Shown: positions 53,801 to 61,880, counted from the stretch's first letter. The stretch: 64,000 nt of DNA from an uncultured Collinsella sp. (GCA_902475245.1 CABRYP010000001.1:1-64000); one strand, 5' to 3'. Numbers and translations are program-made. Notes: generated by a model not told the origin, from the letters alone.

Positions 53801-53896
53801 GGTCTCGCAGCGCTCGACGGCAAAGCCATGGCAGGTGGTGCCGGGCACCAGCAGCGTGGCGGCAGCGGCGCGCGGGTCGGTTGAGGTAGTGGGCAT
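50852..53896 (-). CDS. M16C zinc metalloprotease (presequence protease/insulinase family)
   Basis: A 1014-residue peptidase of the PreP/CymP type, with four M16 domains forming a closed chamber that degrades oligopeptides. The zinc motif HxxEH is at His80-Glu83-His84 (VFHILEHSVLCGS), in its inverted order as usual; M16C_assoc lies in the middle. There is no signal peptide, so it is cytoplasmic. The true start is ATG 53896, behind AAAGGAGA. A longer frame to 54121 exists only because it reads through family A repeats, which translate as repeated VRKSTLV. Confidence 0.92.
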   Translation of the reverse strand: MPTTSTDPRAAAATLLVPGTTCHGFAVERCETVPELDSDAYVLRHTASGARLLYLACDDENKAFAIGFKTPPADSTGVFHILEHSVLCGSAKFPVKEPFVDLIKSSMQTFLNAMTYPDKTIYPVATTNEQDLYNLMDVYLDAVFNPAIYTKPTIFEQEGWHYELDLPEGVEGEGGGSAASLREGTLRYNGVVFNEMKGALSDPMSVLDDAVNAALYPDTAYAHESGGDPRAIPALTYEQFLDTHARHYNPSNSYITLYGDLDVDRALAFLDERYLSQPSAASRRMDAAVAAGEDPSVLAPNPLGVQAPVTCEYKRVEMATTPENALVGLGLVLGSALDRKRTIAADILFEALLGSNEAPVKKAILAAGLGGNVVSYTAAESLQPYELIMLQNAQPGVARELRRVFQDACRDLCEHGVPRERLEAIISSNEYDLRQRDYGIADGVAIACDALSTWLYDDDAATLALKYGPVYEELRGELDGSYFEDLLRELVLENDHMALVELVPVDAAEGAEGAEAAELAAKRDAMTDAELADVVERTAALRAAQEAEDTPEDKATLPRLRVSDIGEARPEPPLVVDTTAPIPCLRHGISTNRLAYAMQYFDLSCVAFEDLPYVTLLCRLLKQLPTSEHSAEELDNLLAGELGFLSFTTEVMTQPDVDGVRPYLLVSAGALSEKIDALASLPREVWSSTLLLDADADRVRDVLTQIRIGLEQGFINNGHSAALGRAMSYSSPSAVVREQLSGVDFYLFLRDLLEHFDERLDGLRAKLAELADRIFVADGCMASFTGSDEDFNAYWAAAGDLGLDTDDGADAGRNSLVVPTPCDRHEAFVIPSDICFAASACDPRRLGIDVTGAWAVAANALSYDYLWNEIRVKGGAYGCGFRAAGERQTAFYTYRDPAIDPSIERVARAGEWLGSFEPDEAAFEGFIVSCVSGMDAPVKPYALTKRRNTTYLAGLDPHAREERRAQMLAATPGELRSLGADVTRIAAESPTCVFGGRDVIAKSNAGFNVVDLMG

Positions 53897-53986
53897 ATGC
53901 AGTCTCCTTTGACGCCCCAGCGGGGGCGAATCGAGTCGAATCCTCGAGAGTATACCCATATGGGGCCCTCGACCAATCTGCCGCAC

Positions 53987-54102
53987 GAGCGTGGATTTTC
54001 GGACACACGAGCGTGGAAATTCGGACGCAAATTGAACGAGAGTGGATTTTCGGACGGAAACAGCCCCAAAACGCCCAAAAACCGTCCGGAAATCCACTCT
54101 CG
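53987..54102. repeat. Dispersed repeat family A, cluster 4
   Basis: Units GAGCGTGGATTTTCGGAC (53987) and GAGCGTGGAAATTCGGAC (54009), then a hairpin 54037-54102 with arms CGAGAGTGGATTT/AAATCCACTCTCG and CGGACGG/CCGTCCG. The arm has GAGAGTGG/CCACTCTC instead of GAGCGTGG/CCACGCTC, a paired change. Confidence 0.85.
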
Positions 54103-54137
54103 ATTCCTGGCCGTCCATCACTCATGCATTTCTCATT

Positions 54138-54366
54138 TCTCACTCATCTCTTATATGAGAGATAACAGAAAGATGAGAGATAAATATGAGAGATAACTGA
54201 GCAGCAAAGAGACAAGCAATCATGGTATTGTCTCAATACCGATTGTTCTACCAGCAAGAACATGTTTAAATGAAACAGATGGCAGACATCTTATCTTCCA
54301 TCTCTCACTCATCTCTTATATGAGAGATAGCAGTAAGATGAGAGATAATTACGAGAGATAACTGAG
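54138..54366 (+). promoter_or_regulatory. Duplicated 64-base operator-like array before the AlbA_2 gene
   Basis: Segments 54138-54201 and 54303-54366 are the same over 64 bases except for a few changes. Each holds the near-palindrome ATCTCTTATATGAGAGAT plus further GAGAGATAA words. Between them lies another inverted repeat around 54215-54245 (CAATC.TGGTATTG with CAATACCGATTG). The AT content is high. The dense, repeated words suggest cooperative binding of a regulator, perhaps the protein encoded next. Confidence 0.65.
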
Positions 54367-54423
54367 AGATGAAGGAAATCTATTCGCGGCATTCTCCGCC
54401 GGACCGAGCGAAAGGACGTGCAG

Positions 54424-55899
54424 ATGAACGAAAACGAGCTGGCCGGTCTGCTCGAGTCATTAAAGCGCACGGGCTCGGATGACCTTAGCGTCGAAGTGAA
54501 AGAGAGCGCTACGACGCTTTCCCGCGACGTATGGGAAACAGTCAGCGCTTTCGCAAACACTGCCGGCGGCATCATCGTGCTCGGAGTGAGCGAGCGCGCG
54601 GGTTTTGTCCCAGTTGAGAACTTTGAGACCGAGAAGGTGCTCAACCAATTCGTAGCGGGCATGGGTGATGCCGGCGGCCGCGGAAAACTGGCCAATCCGC
54701 CCAAATACACTATTGAGCGCGTGGAGCTTCGGGGCACCGTGGTTCTCGTTATCACGATTGAGGAGCTCGACCCGTCGAGCAAGCCCTGCTATGTAATAGA
54801 GCGCGGCGCCCAGGGCGGCAGCTACAAGCGCATCGATGACAAAGACGTGCCACTTTCACCGACCGAGGTTTTGGCGCTGTCGTCATACGAGCGGACGAGT
54901 CCTAGCGATCGCGATGCGGTGCCCTGCGCGAGCGTGGGCGATCTCGACGAGTCGCTGGTCGACCGCACGATAGAGCGTGCTTATTCGTTGACGCCTCGAG
55001 CGATGCACGGTGCGACGGACAAGAAGACAAAGATGGAGCGTCTGAATTTCCTCGACTCCCAGGGCAATGTTACCAAGGCTGGCCTCCTTGCCGCGGGCGT
55101 TTACCCTCAGCAGTTTTATCCCAAGCTCTTCATTGATGTGGCTGTCCATGTGGGAACTCAAAAGGGCGCTGCGGGACCGCTAAGGTTTATGGACCGCACA
55201 GTCTGCGAGGGCACCCTGGGCGAGATGATTTCGGATGCTGTCGCGGCTGTCGCCAAAAACCTGCGCCGCACCTCGACCGTCCAAGGCATTTCGCGTATCG
55301 ACTCGCTGGAGATTCCCGAGGAGGTCCTGCGCGAGGCAATCGCCAACGCCGTAATCCACCGAGAATACGGAGATCGGTTCTGTGGGCAGTCGATCGCTGT
55401 TGACGTCTTTGATGACCGTATCGAGGTGACGAACCCCGGCGGCCTATACGGAGGAAAGACTCGCGAGAACCTGTTTGACGGCAGCTCCCGATGTCGCAAT
55501 GCGACGCTTGTGAAGCTCGTGTCGCTTGTCCCATTGCCCGACGGCGCAGGCTCTCCTGCTGAAGGCAACGGGTCGGGCATTCCAATGATGCTCGATGCCA
55601 TGCGTGCGCACGGTCTGGCTGAGCCATTGTTTTGCCCGGGTTTCGACCGGTTTAAGGTTGTCCTCTACCGAGCGAAGGTTGAGCAAATCGATCATGGCGG
55701 GGACTTAATTGTGGCGGCACTCAAGCGCAACGGCGAACTGGGAACACGTGAACTGGCAGAATGCACGGGGCTCACCGTCTCCCAGGTTAGGACGCGCGTC
55801 AATGCGCTCATCGCACGGGGCGAGCTTGAACCTACGGCGTCGGCGACGAGCCGCAACCGCAAGTACCGGCTGACGGAGCGCGCGGGGCAGCTGCACTAG
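54424..55899 (+). CDS. AlbA_2/Schlafen-domain putative regulator with ATPase-like and winged-helix regions
   Basis: A 491-residue protein. It has an N-terminal AlbA_2 domain (about 15-135; VEVKESATTL, FANTAGGIIVLGV), a HATPase_c_4-type region (about 290-400; LREAIANAVIHREY, FDDRIEVTNPGGL) and a C-terminal winged helix (about 425-490; GTRELAECTGLTVSQVRTRVNAL). Such proteins are annotated as ATP-binding transcriptional regulators and are often accessory. ATG 54424 is seven bases behind GAAAGGAC. The large array of GAGAGATAA sites upstream fits strong autoregulation. Confidence 0.8.
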   Translation: MNENELAGLLESLKRTGSDDLSVEVKESATTLSRDVWETVSAFANTAGGIIVLGVSERAGFVPVENFETEKVLNQFVAGMGDAGGRGKLANPPKYTIERVELRGTVVLVITIEELDPSSKPCYVIERGAQGGSYKRIDDKDVPLSPTEVLALSSYERTSPSDRDAVPCASVGDLDESLVDRTIERAYSLTPRAMHGATDKKTKMERLNFLDSQGNVTKAGLLAAGVYPQQFYPKLFIDVAVHVGTQKGAAGPLRFMDRTVCEGTLGEMISDAVAAVAKNLRRTSTVQGISRIDSLEIPEEVLREAIANAVIHREYGDRFCGQSIAVDVFDDRIEVTNPGGLYGGKTRENLFDGSSRCRNATLVKLVSLVPLPDGAGSPAEGNGSGIPMMLDAMRAHGLAEPLFCPGFDRFKVVLYRAKVEQIDHGGDLIVAALKRNGELGTRELAECTGLTVSQVRTRVNALIARGELEPTASATSRNRKYRLTERAGQLH

Positions 55900-56027
55900 T
55901 GGCTGCCCCGCCTCACATCCTGCCATTTCACGCGCTGCACATCGAAACCTGCGGCAAAGCAGTTACAATAGCCCAATGTGCATCGCGCACGACGATGATA
56001 TCGGCGCCCGCGACTGGGGGAGAATAC

Positions 56028-56693
56028 ATGGCAGAGCAACAGATAACGCCGGGGACTAAGCTTCAGGTGGCATTCGACGTGCCCATGGGCCAAAAAACCG
56101 ACTTCAACATGCTCGCCACGTACAAAGAGAACCTGGACGAAGCGTACTTCCTTATGAGCGCGCCCATGCTCGCCGGCAAGCCGCTCATCATGGACGAAAA
56201 CCAAAAGCTCCTGCTGCAATACAAAGTGGGCGAGGAGACGTTCGTGCTGGCCGGCTACCCCGAGTCGGTCGAGAAAAAGGGCATCCGCACCTACTGGAAA
56301 ATGCGCAAAGTCGCCGAGCAGCGCACCTTCGTTAAGCGCCGCGACGAGCGTTTTAAGGTTGCCATGCGCCTGACCTACCAGCGCGACAACGCGCCGACCC
56401 ACGAGCCCGAGGACGCCATGACCATCGACGTCTCGGCCGGCGGTCTGGCTATCTACCTCAACGATTACCCCGACGTGGGCGAGGCCCTGACCGTACAAAT
56501 GCCCACGATCCGCCTGCGGGGCGAGCGCCATGAGCTGCCCGAGCAGCTGGGCATCGTGTGTTGGGTGCGCCGCGCGCCCAAGGGCAGCCTGTACCGCAAC
56601 GTCTGCGGCCTGCAGTTCCGCTACGCCGACGACATGGAGCGCGAGCTCGTCAAAGAATACGTCGGCTACATTCGCACCAAATATAAGATCTGA
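56028..56693 (+). CDS. PilZ-domain protein (YcgR-like)
   Basis: A 221-residue cytoplasmic protein with an N-terminal YcgR-like domain (1-95) and a PilZ domain that retains both c-di-GMP contacts: RxxxR at Arg104-Arg108 (KRRDERF) and D-x-S-x-x-G at Asp134-Gly139. It should therefore bind cyclic di-GMP. No flagellar or pilus genes are in the window; the next gene, five bases downstream, encodes a TasA-like membrane protein. Control of surface protein export or assembly by c-di-GMP is therefore a fair hypothesis. The start follows GGGGGAG. Confidence 0.82.
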   Translation: MAEQQITPGTKLQVAFDVPMGQKTDFNMLATYKENLDEAYFLMSAPMLAGKPLIMDENQKLLLQYKVGEETFVLAGYPESVEKKGIRTYWKMRKVAEQRTFVKRRDERFKVAMRLTYQRDNAPTHEPEDAMTIDVSAGGLAIYLNDYPDVGEALTVQMPTIRLRGERHELPEQLGIVCWVRRAPKGSLYRNVCGLQFRYADDMERELVKEYVGYIRTKYKI

Positions 56694-56698
56694 TCGCC

Positions 56699-57847
56699 AT
56701 GGCTCTGTTCAAGCGTAACAACAAAGATCAAGCTGCTGAGGATTTGGCTGAGGATTTGGACGAGGGCCAGGCCGGGGACACGTCGCAGGATGCGCCCGGC
56801 TCCAATGCCGAGGACGCGCCCGGCGAGGACTCCGTGCCCGAGCAGGCTCCCACCTCCCGCAAGCGCTTTGGCAAACCCAAACGCAAGTCCAAGCCCAAGC
56901 GCAACCTGCGCGGCGTGGTGCGCATCGAGGAGTTGGAGCAGGCACTGGCCGACCAAGACCTCGACGACATCGACCCCGACGCGGTCGTGTCCATGTATAT
57001 GCCCAAGCGCCGCATGGAGCGCATCGGCGCGGCGCTGCTGCGCATGGACAAGCTGCAAAAGGCCCTTGTGGTGCTGGCGCTTGCCTTTGGTGTGCTGTTC
57101 GCCCTGTCGTTTATGCAGGAAAACATGGGTAACTTCACCATCAACCTCAACCGCCTGGAGCTGTTCCGCCGCGGCGTTGCCATCGCCGACAACGGCGACT
57201 TTAACAACGCCACTGCGCGCCTGGCCGCCGACGCCTTGGACAACGGCACCAATATCGCTGCCGAGGACCTGCCCGACAACCTGGACGACATCGACGGCAG
57301 CCACAACGGCAAGAACTACGTGGCGTACACCTTCTATATCCGCAACGCCGGCAAGACCGATCTGGGCTACAGCGCCAAGCTCAAGGTGGTCAGCGCCAGC
57401 AAGGGCGTGGAGAAGGCGGCGCGCGTGAGGGTGTATCGCAACGGCAAGCCCACTACCTATGCGGCGGCTGCGGCCGATGGCAACCCCGAGCCCAACACCG
57501 AGCCGTTTGCGTCCAAGGACGTGGTGACGACCATCAGCCACGCGAACTTCCGCGTGGGCGATGTGGACAAATACACCGTGGTCATTTGGCTGGACGGCGA
57601 CGATCCGGAGTGCGTGGACAAGATTATCGGCGGCGCGGTGGAGTTCGGTTTTGACTTCGATTCGTCCGAGACCGACGATTCGAGCCTGTTCGTTAAGTTC
57701 GTGCAGGATATTGCCGACACCCTGACCGGCAACGACCCCATTAGCGCGAGCGGCAACGAGGCGCCCGATTACTACAAGGAACACAACGTAACCTGGAGTA
57801 ACCGTCGCAACCAAAAGAACTCGCCCGCAGGGGACGAGGGTAAGTAG
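56699..57847 (+). CDS. Membrane-anchored TasA/camelysin-like protein
   Basis: A 382-residue protein I only partly recognise. Residues 1-75 are acidic, then Lys/Arg-rich. One membrane helix lies at about 122-142 (LQKALVVLALAFGVLF). The external part has segments YTFYIRNAGKTDLGYSAKLKV and VVIWLDGDDPECVD that resemble the beta-sandwich of TasA/SipW-dependent surface proteins, as do the two secreted proteins that follow. It starts five bases after the PilZ stop, so the pair is translationally linked. It may anchor or start a fibre. Confidence 0.6.
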   Translation: MALFKRNNKDQAAEDLAEDLDEGQAGDTSQDAPGSNAEDAPGEDSVPEQAPTSRKRFGKPKRKSKPKRNLRGVVRIEELEQALADQDLDDIDPDAVVSMYMPKRRMERIGAALLRMDKLQKALVVLALAFGVLFALSFMQENMGNFTINLNRLELFRRGVAIADNGDFNNATARLAADALDNGTNIAAEDLPDNLDDIDGSHNGKNYVAYTFYIRNAGKTDLGYSAKLKVVSASKGVEKAARVRVYRNGKPTTYAAAAADGNPEPNTEPFASKDVVTTISHANFRVGDVDKYTVVIWLDGDDPECVDKIIGGAVEFGFDFDSSETDDSSLFVKFVQDIADTLTGNDPISASGNEAPDYYKEHNVTWSNRRNQKNSPAGDEGK

Positions 57848-57855
57848 AACGAACA

Positions 57856-57894
57856 AGCGCCGGACCGGAATCGATTTTCCGGTCCGACGCTTTT
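57856..57894. terminator. Bidirectional terminator after the TasA-like gene
   Basis: Stem AGCGCCGGACCGGAA/TTCCGGTCCGACGCT with one mismatch, followed by TTTT on the plus strand and flanked by AACAA on the other side. Confidence 0.75.
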
Positions 57895-57903
57895 GGTGAC
57901 GGC

Positions 57904-58161
57904 TTATGCCGAGGTTTTGCCGTCTGAGGCGGTGGCTGAGGCGTCGTTCAGCAAGAACAACCGCAGCGCGAGCTTGATCGCGTAGCCCGGCTTGACCTGC
58001 GCCGCGTCTCCCATGCGTTCGTCCAGGTCGCTGCAGTAGGCGTAGAGGCCGCGGATGAGGTCTGCGCCCGAGAGCGTGAACATGTAACCCGCGTCCGAAA
58101 GCGCGTTGGGTGCTGCGGGCAGCCCCGCAGCAGCACAAAAGCTCGCAAGGTCGGGGCCCAT
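57904..58161 (-). CDS. Small hypothetical protein, or remnant of one
   Basis: An 85-residue frame I do not recognise (MGPDLASFCAAAG...). It has ordinary coding bias and an ACGAGG site six bases before the ATG. The frame stays open for 17 codons further upstream to a TAA without another start, which may mean it is the C-terminal stub of a longer gene. It ends just inside the shared terminator at 57856, which supports transcription on this strand. Confidence 0.4.
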   Translation of the reverse strand: MGPDLASFCAAAGLPAAPNALSDAGYMFTLSGADLIRGLYAYCSDLDERMGDAAQVKPGYAIKLALRLFLLNDASATASDGKTSA

Positions 58162-58462
58162 GACGGCCTCGTAGTCGATCGCGGCGCCACGGTCACAAGG
58201 CTTAAGAGGGACTTATGACTACGCGGGAGAGAGATCAAATAAGGCAAACGATGTTCACGTAGCACCACATATAACTCGAGGTAGACCTATGAATCTGCCG
58301 GAATGTAGGCTGTCGAAAACTCATAAGGAAATCGTAAGAATTATGGTATTCTCAATTCCATGTCTAAAGGATGGGCAAGCAACATCCAACACGAAAGCGC
58401 GGGCTCCCCTTCCGGGCTTCTCGAGGGTCATCTGGGATGAATGGGGAAAGAAAGGGGTCCGT
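58162..58462 (+). promoter_or_regulatory. Leader region of the first SipW-type gene
   Basis: No gene on either strand. A TATGGTATTCT box near 58343 is the best -10 candidate for the gene at 58463, giving a leader of about 110 bases. GAAAGAAAGGGG provides the ribosome binding site. Confidence 0.35.
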
Positions 58463-59242
58463 ATGGATACCAAGGCATTAAAGAAGCAGATGGGCGCCGC
58501 CATCGCCATGGTCCTCGTGGCAGCCGTAGCCCTCGGCTCCGCCACCTTCGCATGGTTTGTGACGAACAACAAGGTCGACGCCACCACGAGCACGATCTCC
58601 GCTCAGTCGAACGCGGCGTTTATGTATATCCGTAATAAAGACAACGATAATAAAGACAAGACTTCTGATTCTGCTGATATCAAGGAAAACAAGGCGCTCT
58701 ATCCCGCGACTTGGGATAAACACTTTGATGCTAACAAGGTTGCGAGTGCGGACGCAGGTGTTTATCAGTTCGAGTCCGCTACTGCTTTGTCTCCTACCGC
58801 TTCGACTATTGATGCGACGAAGCGTTACGCAATTGGAGACCCTGACTCGGCCGAAGTACTCAATAAGTATGCGGTCAAGAATACTTTTAAGGTTGGTACG
58901 AAGGGCACGAAGCTTACCAATCTTGTCGTTAATCCTGAAGATAATGGCATCTCTATTACTGGTGATGCCACCAGCAGCGCTAACCTTGACAGCGCGCTTC
59001 GTATTCTTGTGAAGTGTGGTAGCAACTGGGTTCTGTGCGATAAGAGCAAGGTGATTGAGGATTCTTCGAACGGTAGCAATCTGCTCGCGACCGAAGTTAC
59101 TCCCGAGAACGAGGTCGAGGTTGACGTCTACGTGTTCTATGACGGCGACGACTCCGCCATCTACACCAATAATCTGGGCAGCCTCAAGGATGCTTCCAAG
59201 AAGATCAAGGTCACTTTTACCGCTACTGCTGATAACAAATAG
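58463..59242 (+). CDS. SipW-type signal peptide surface protein (paralogue 1)
   Basis: A 259-residue secreted protein. The N-terminus is Lys-rich, then hydrophobic, then ALGSATFAWFVTNNKVD, the SipW-dependent signal type seen in TasA and camelysin precursors. The mature part is Ser/Thr/Asp/Asn-rich with beta-strand character and ends in KIKVTFTATADNK. AT content in the middle of the gene is higher than in its neighbours, a possible sign of transfer or of diversifying surface sequence. A terminator and paralogue 2 follow. No SipW peptidase gene is in the window. Confidence 0.75.
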   Translation: MDTKALKKQMGAAIAMVLVAAVALGSATFAWFVTNNKVDATTSTISAQSNAAFMYIRNKDNDNKDKTSDSADIKENKALYPATWDKHFDANKVASADAGVYQFESATALSPTASTIDATKRYAIGDPDSAEVLNKYAVKNTFKVGTKGTKLTNLVVNPEDNGISITGDATSSANLDSALRILVKCGSNWVLCDKSKVIEDSSNGSNLLATEVTPENEVEVDVYVFYDGDDSAIYTNNLGSLKDASKKIKVTFTATADNK

Positions 59243-59257
59243 CGCCGCGATCATGTA

Positions 59258-59286
59258 GGCGGGGGAGAGGTGTCCCCCGCCTTTTT
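59258..59286 (+). terminator. Terminator between the two SipW-type genes
   Basis: GGCGGGGGA pairs with TCCCCCGCC, followed by TTTTTC. Being inside the gene pair, it may allow partial readthrough. Confidence 0.85.
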
Positions 59287-59307
59287 CTTTAGAGAGGAGG
59301 ATTTCCG

Positions 59308-60258
59308 TTGAACGTTAAGCAGATGAAAAAACAGCTTGCGATCGCAGCTTTGTCAGTAGTTATGGCAGCGGTTGCGCTCGGGTCTGCGACGTACGCTTGG
59401 TTCGTCTCCAACACAAAAGTTGATGGAACCACGAGCACCGTTAGCGCCCAGGCAAACGGAATGGTCCTCCAGATTGCGCCCGGCAAAGATGCCATTCATG
59501 ACGGTAGCGATCATCAGACGACCGCTGCAAGTCGCGGTCATGAAATCAGCCCGTCCTCGACGAACGATGCCATTGCCTGGTTTGTTCCAAAGTCATGGAA
59601 CGGTACAGATGTAAGCGGTTATCAGAAGGCAACAATTTCCAAGCAACTTGAGGGTGCGTATACGCTTGAGGGAGACCCCAAGACTTATTACGCCTACACC
59701 ATGGCGGAATATACGCTCTACACGATTAGCCAGACTGGTGAGGCTGACGTCTATCTTGATAACAACAGTTCGAACGGACCCGTCGTTGTGACCGCGTCGG
59801 AAGGCGCTTCGGAAGAATGGTTCAACAAAATTAAAGGCAGCCTTCGCGTGGGCCTGTTGATCGACGATAAACTTAAAGTCGTCTATGCTCCCGTCCTCCC
59901 GACTGGTAAGGGAAATGATGTCTCCGCTACCGAGGGCTGGAGCTGCGTGGATTCTGGCAACCTTTCGGTGACAATGGCGCCGTCTTATGCCCATGTGTGC
60001 GGTGACAACATGGTTGATCAGAATGGCAAAAACTGGGGAGCAACCGGAAGCGGCGACTCCTACGTAAAGCCAACAGGCTATGCCCAAATGCTCGCCCACG
60101 TTGGCTACAGCGGAACCAACTTTAAGGTCGTCATTTGGATGGAGGGCACCGACAACGATTGTCAGAACATGTCTGGTCTCGATGTTGGCGAAGGAAGCCC
60201 GACCTTTGATGTAACGGTTAGCTTGGTCGGCATCGTGCCTGATTCCAAGCAGACTTAA
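59308..60258 (+). CDS. SipW-type signal peptide surface protein (paralogue 2)
   Basis: A 316-residue secreted protein with the same N-terminal design as paralogue 1: MKKQLAIAALSVVMAAVALG then SATYAWFVSNTKVDGTTST. The mature region is again beta-rich, ending with FDVTVSLVGIV. The start is read as TTG at 59308, because GAGAGGAGG lies at ideal distance; ATG at 59323 is an alternative that keeps the signal peptide. The two paralogues share little beyond the signal region, so they may be different subunits of one surface structure. Confidence 0.75.
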   Translation: MNVKQMKKQLAIAALSVVMAAVALGSATYAWFVSNTKVDGTTSTVSAQANGMVLQIAPGKDAIHDGSDHQTTAASRGHEISPSSTNDAIAWFVPKSWNGTDVSGYQKATISKQLEGAYTLEGDPKTYYAYTMAEYTLYTISQTGEADVYLDNNSSNGPVVVTASEGASEEWFNKIKGSLRVGLLIDDKLKVVYAPVLPTGKGNDVSATEGWSCVDSGNLSVTMAPSYAHVCGDNMVDQNGKNWGATGSGDSYVKPTGYAQMLAHVGYSGTNFKVVIWMEGTDNDCQNMSGLDVGEGSPTFDVTVSLVGIVPDSKQT

Positions 60259-60281
60259 GCCGCCGGCTAAATATGCCTGAT

Positions 60282-60314
60282 AGGGGTTGTTTCGATTGAA
60301 ACGGCCCCTTTTTT
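60282..60314 (+). terminator. Terminator of the second SipW-type gene
   Basis: AGGGG and GTTTC pair with GAAAC and CCCCT, followed by TTTTTT. Confidence 0.85.
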
Positions 60315-60399
60315 GTGTGGCTGTCTGCTACAAACACTTTGTCGAATATCGCTCGGGATCGGCGATAATGTGAGGAACTGTTCTTCCTGGAGGTTCCTT

Positions 60400-61481
60400 A
60401 TGGACGGCATCGCTTCTAGTGTTCCGCTGATTGCTCGGCCGAGTTTCGACCGCGCTTGCAGCTTTGTGCCGTCCGAATATGTCCAGGCTTGGGAATGGTT
60501 CTTGCGCGAGGAGCAGCGTGGTGGTCTGTGGGATAAGCTTCCGCATCGCACGAATGCCGACAGTCCCCAATATCCCTTCCGCCTGTCGATTGATTCCGAA
60601 CCCTTTCCCGTGTCGCGCGATTCGGGCATCTTTTGGCCTGGCCGCGGGCGCGTCAAGCATCCGCGAGAGAAGACCTTTGCGCTCTCGGTGCGCAATTCCA
60701 AACGTGGCACCTACCCCGTGTTCCGCCGCTCTATCTTGAGGACGGCACGTGGGTGCTCAAGTACTCGTCGCAGAGCACTTCGGTCGAAAACTGGCGCGAC
60801 CAGGACTGCAACCAAAAGATGATCAACTGCATGGAGTGCGGCGTTCCCGTTGGTGTATTCTTTGCAACGGGCGCCGGCTACAGGGTGCTTGGTCTCGCAT
60901 TCGTCGAGCGCTACGAGCCCGAGAACAGCTGGTTTGTACTGCACGGCCCCGTCCATAAGAGTGGGCCCGACGCTCGTTTCTTCCCCGATATGAGTTACAT
61001 GAAGGATCCTCCGATTGCGGCGGAGTTCTCCGGTGCTCCGGCGAGCGATGATGAAAAGGTCCGCTATGCGCTGCGTCGCGAGCGGATCGGCCAGCAGCGT
61101 TTTCGCACTGAACTTTTTGAGGCCTACACTGGTCGATGCGCCGTCTCGGGTTGCAATGTCGACGAGGCGCTCGAAGCCGCGCATATCGAGAACTACTCGG
61201 GTCCCAAGTCGCAGGTTGTCAGCAACGGCATTCTGCTGCGCCGCGACCTGCATTCGCTGTTCGATGCCCATCTGATTTCGTTTGAGTTGGTGCGCGGCGA
61301 CTATCAGCTGTGTGGGTCGTATCTTCTGCAGCATACGGATTATGCAGCGTTTGCAGGGTCGGTATTGCGCGAGCCGGATGAGCATCGCCTGCGTCCCAAT
61401 GCTCGATTCCTCGAAGCCCACCGCGCCGAGTTCGATTTCTCGGAATCGCGACGTCGGGCGGAAGCTGTTGCTCCGTATTAA
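60400..61481 (+). pseudogene. Frameshifted HNH endonuclease gene
   Basis: Frame 1 runs from ATG 60400 (behind TGGAGG) to about 60715, ending sensibly in SKRGTYP. The sense then continues in another frame from about 60715 (VPPLYLEDGTWVLKY) to the stop at 61481. The join needs a -1 shift or a one-base repair in CTACCCCGTGTTCCG. The second part carries a clear HNH_2 domain (CAVSGCNVDEALEAAHI, then NGILLRRDLHSLFD). Such nucleases are often stand-alone restriction or defence enzymes. It is either a recent pseudogene or a sequencing error. Confidence 0.7.
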
Positions 61482-61598
61482 GCGGGTGCTGGCTGTCGCA
61501 GTCCAATCATGTCGATTGATCGGATCGCGCTGCGCCGCATCGAGAGCTGCGCGATCCTGCCATCCTCTCCTCAACAGTTAAAACGGGAAAGGGGAGCC

Positions 61599-61880
61599 AT
61601 GGGATGGCGAAGCGATATCGCACGAGGCGTGTACGGGAACTTGCCGCGAGCGTTAATGGACCGGAGCCTGTTTCCGCTCGTCGAGGCCACCTGCAGCCAA
61701 ATCTGTCTACCGTGCCCGAACTGTGGCGCAGGCCTCCCATGCCTAGACATCAGCTTCATCGACATCCGCGACAAACGCGCTACCGAACCGCGGGCTCGAA
61801 CAGGTCTGCGTCTCCCAATCTATCCTCAGCAATGCTCAACCTGCGGATGCGTTATTACCTATGACGATGCGGAGTCATAG
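61599..61880 (+). CDS. Small zinc-ribbon-like protein
   Basis: A 93-residue protein of unknown function. Two CxxC knuckles (CPNCGAG near 49 and CSTCGCV near 81) could bind one zinc. ATG 61599 is preceded by AAAGGGGAG at good distance, which supports translation. It lies between the HNH gene and a convergent DUF5710 gene, and may be part of the same accessory patch. Confidence 0.5.
   Translation: MGWRSDIARGVYGNLPRALMDRSLFPLVEATCSQICLPCPNCGAGLPCLDISFIDIRDKRATEPRARTGLRLPIYPQQCSTCGCVITYDDAES

Noticed and set aside
54138..54366. CRISPR or phage attachment site from the 64-base direct repeat
   Set aside because: Only two copies, internally made of one short word, no integrase and no spacer pattern; an operator array fits better.
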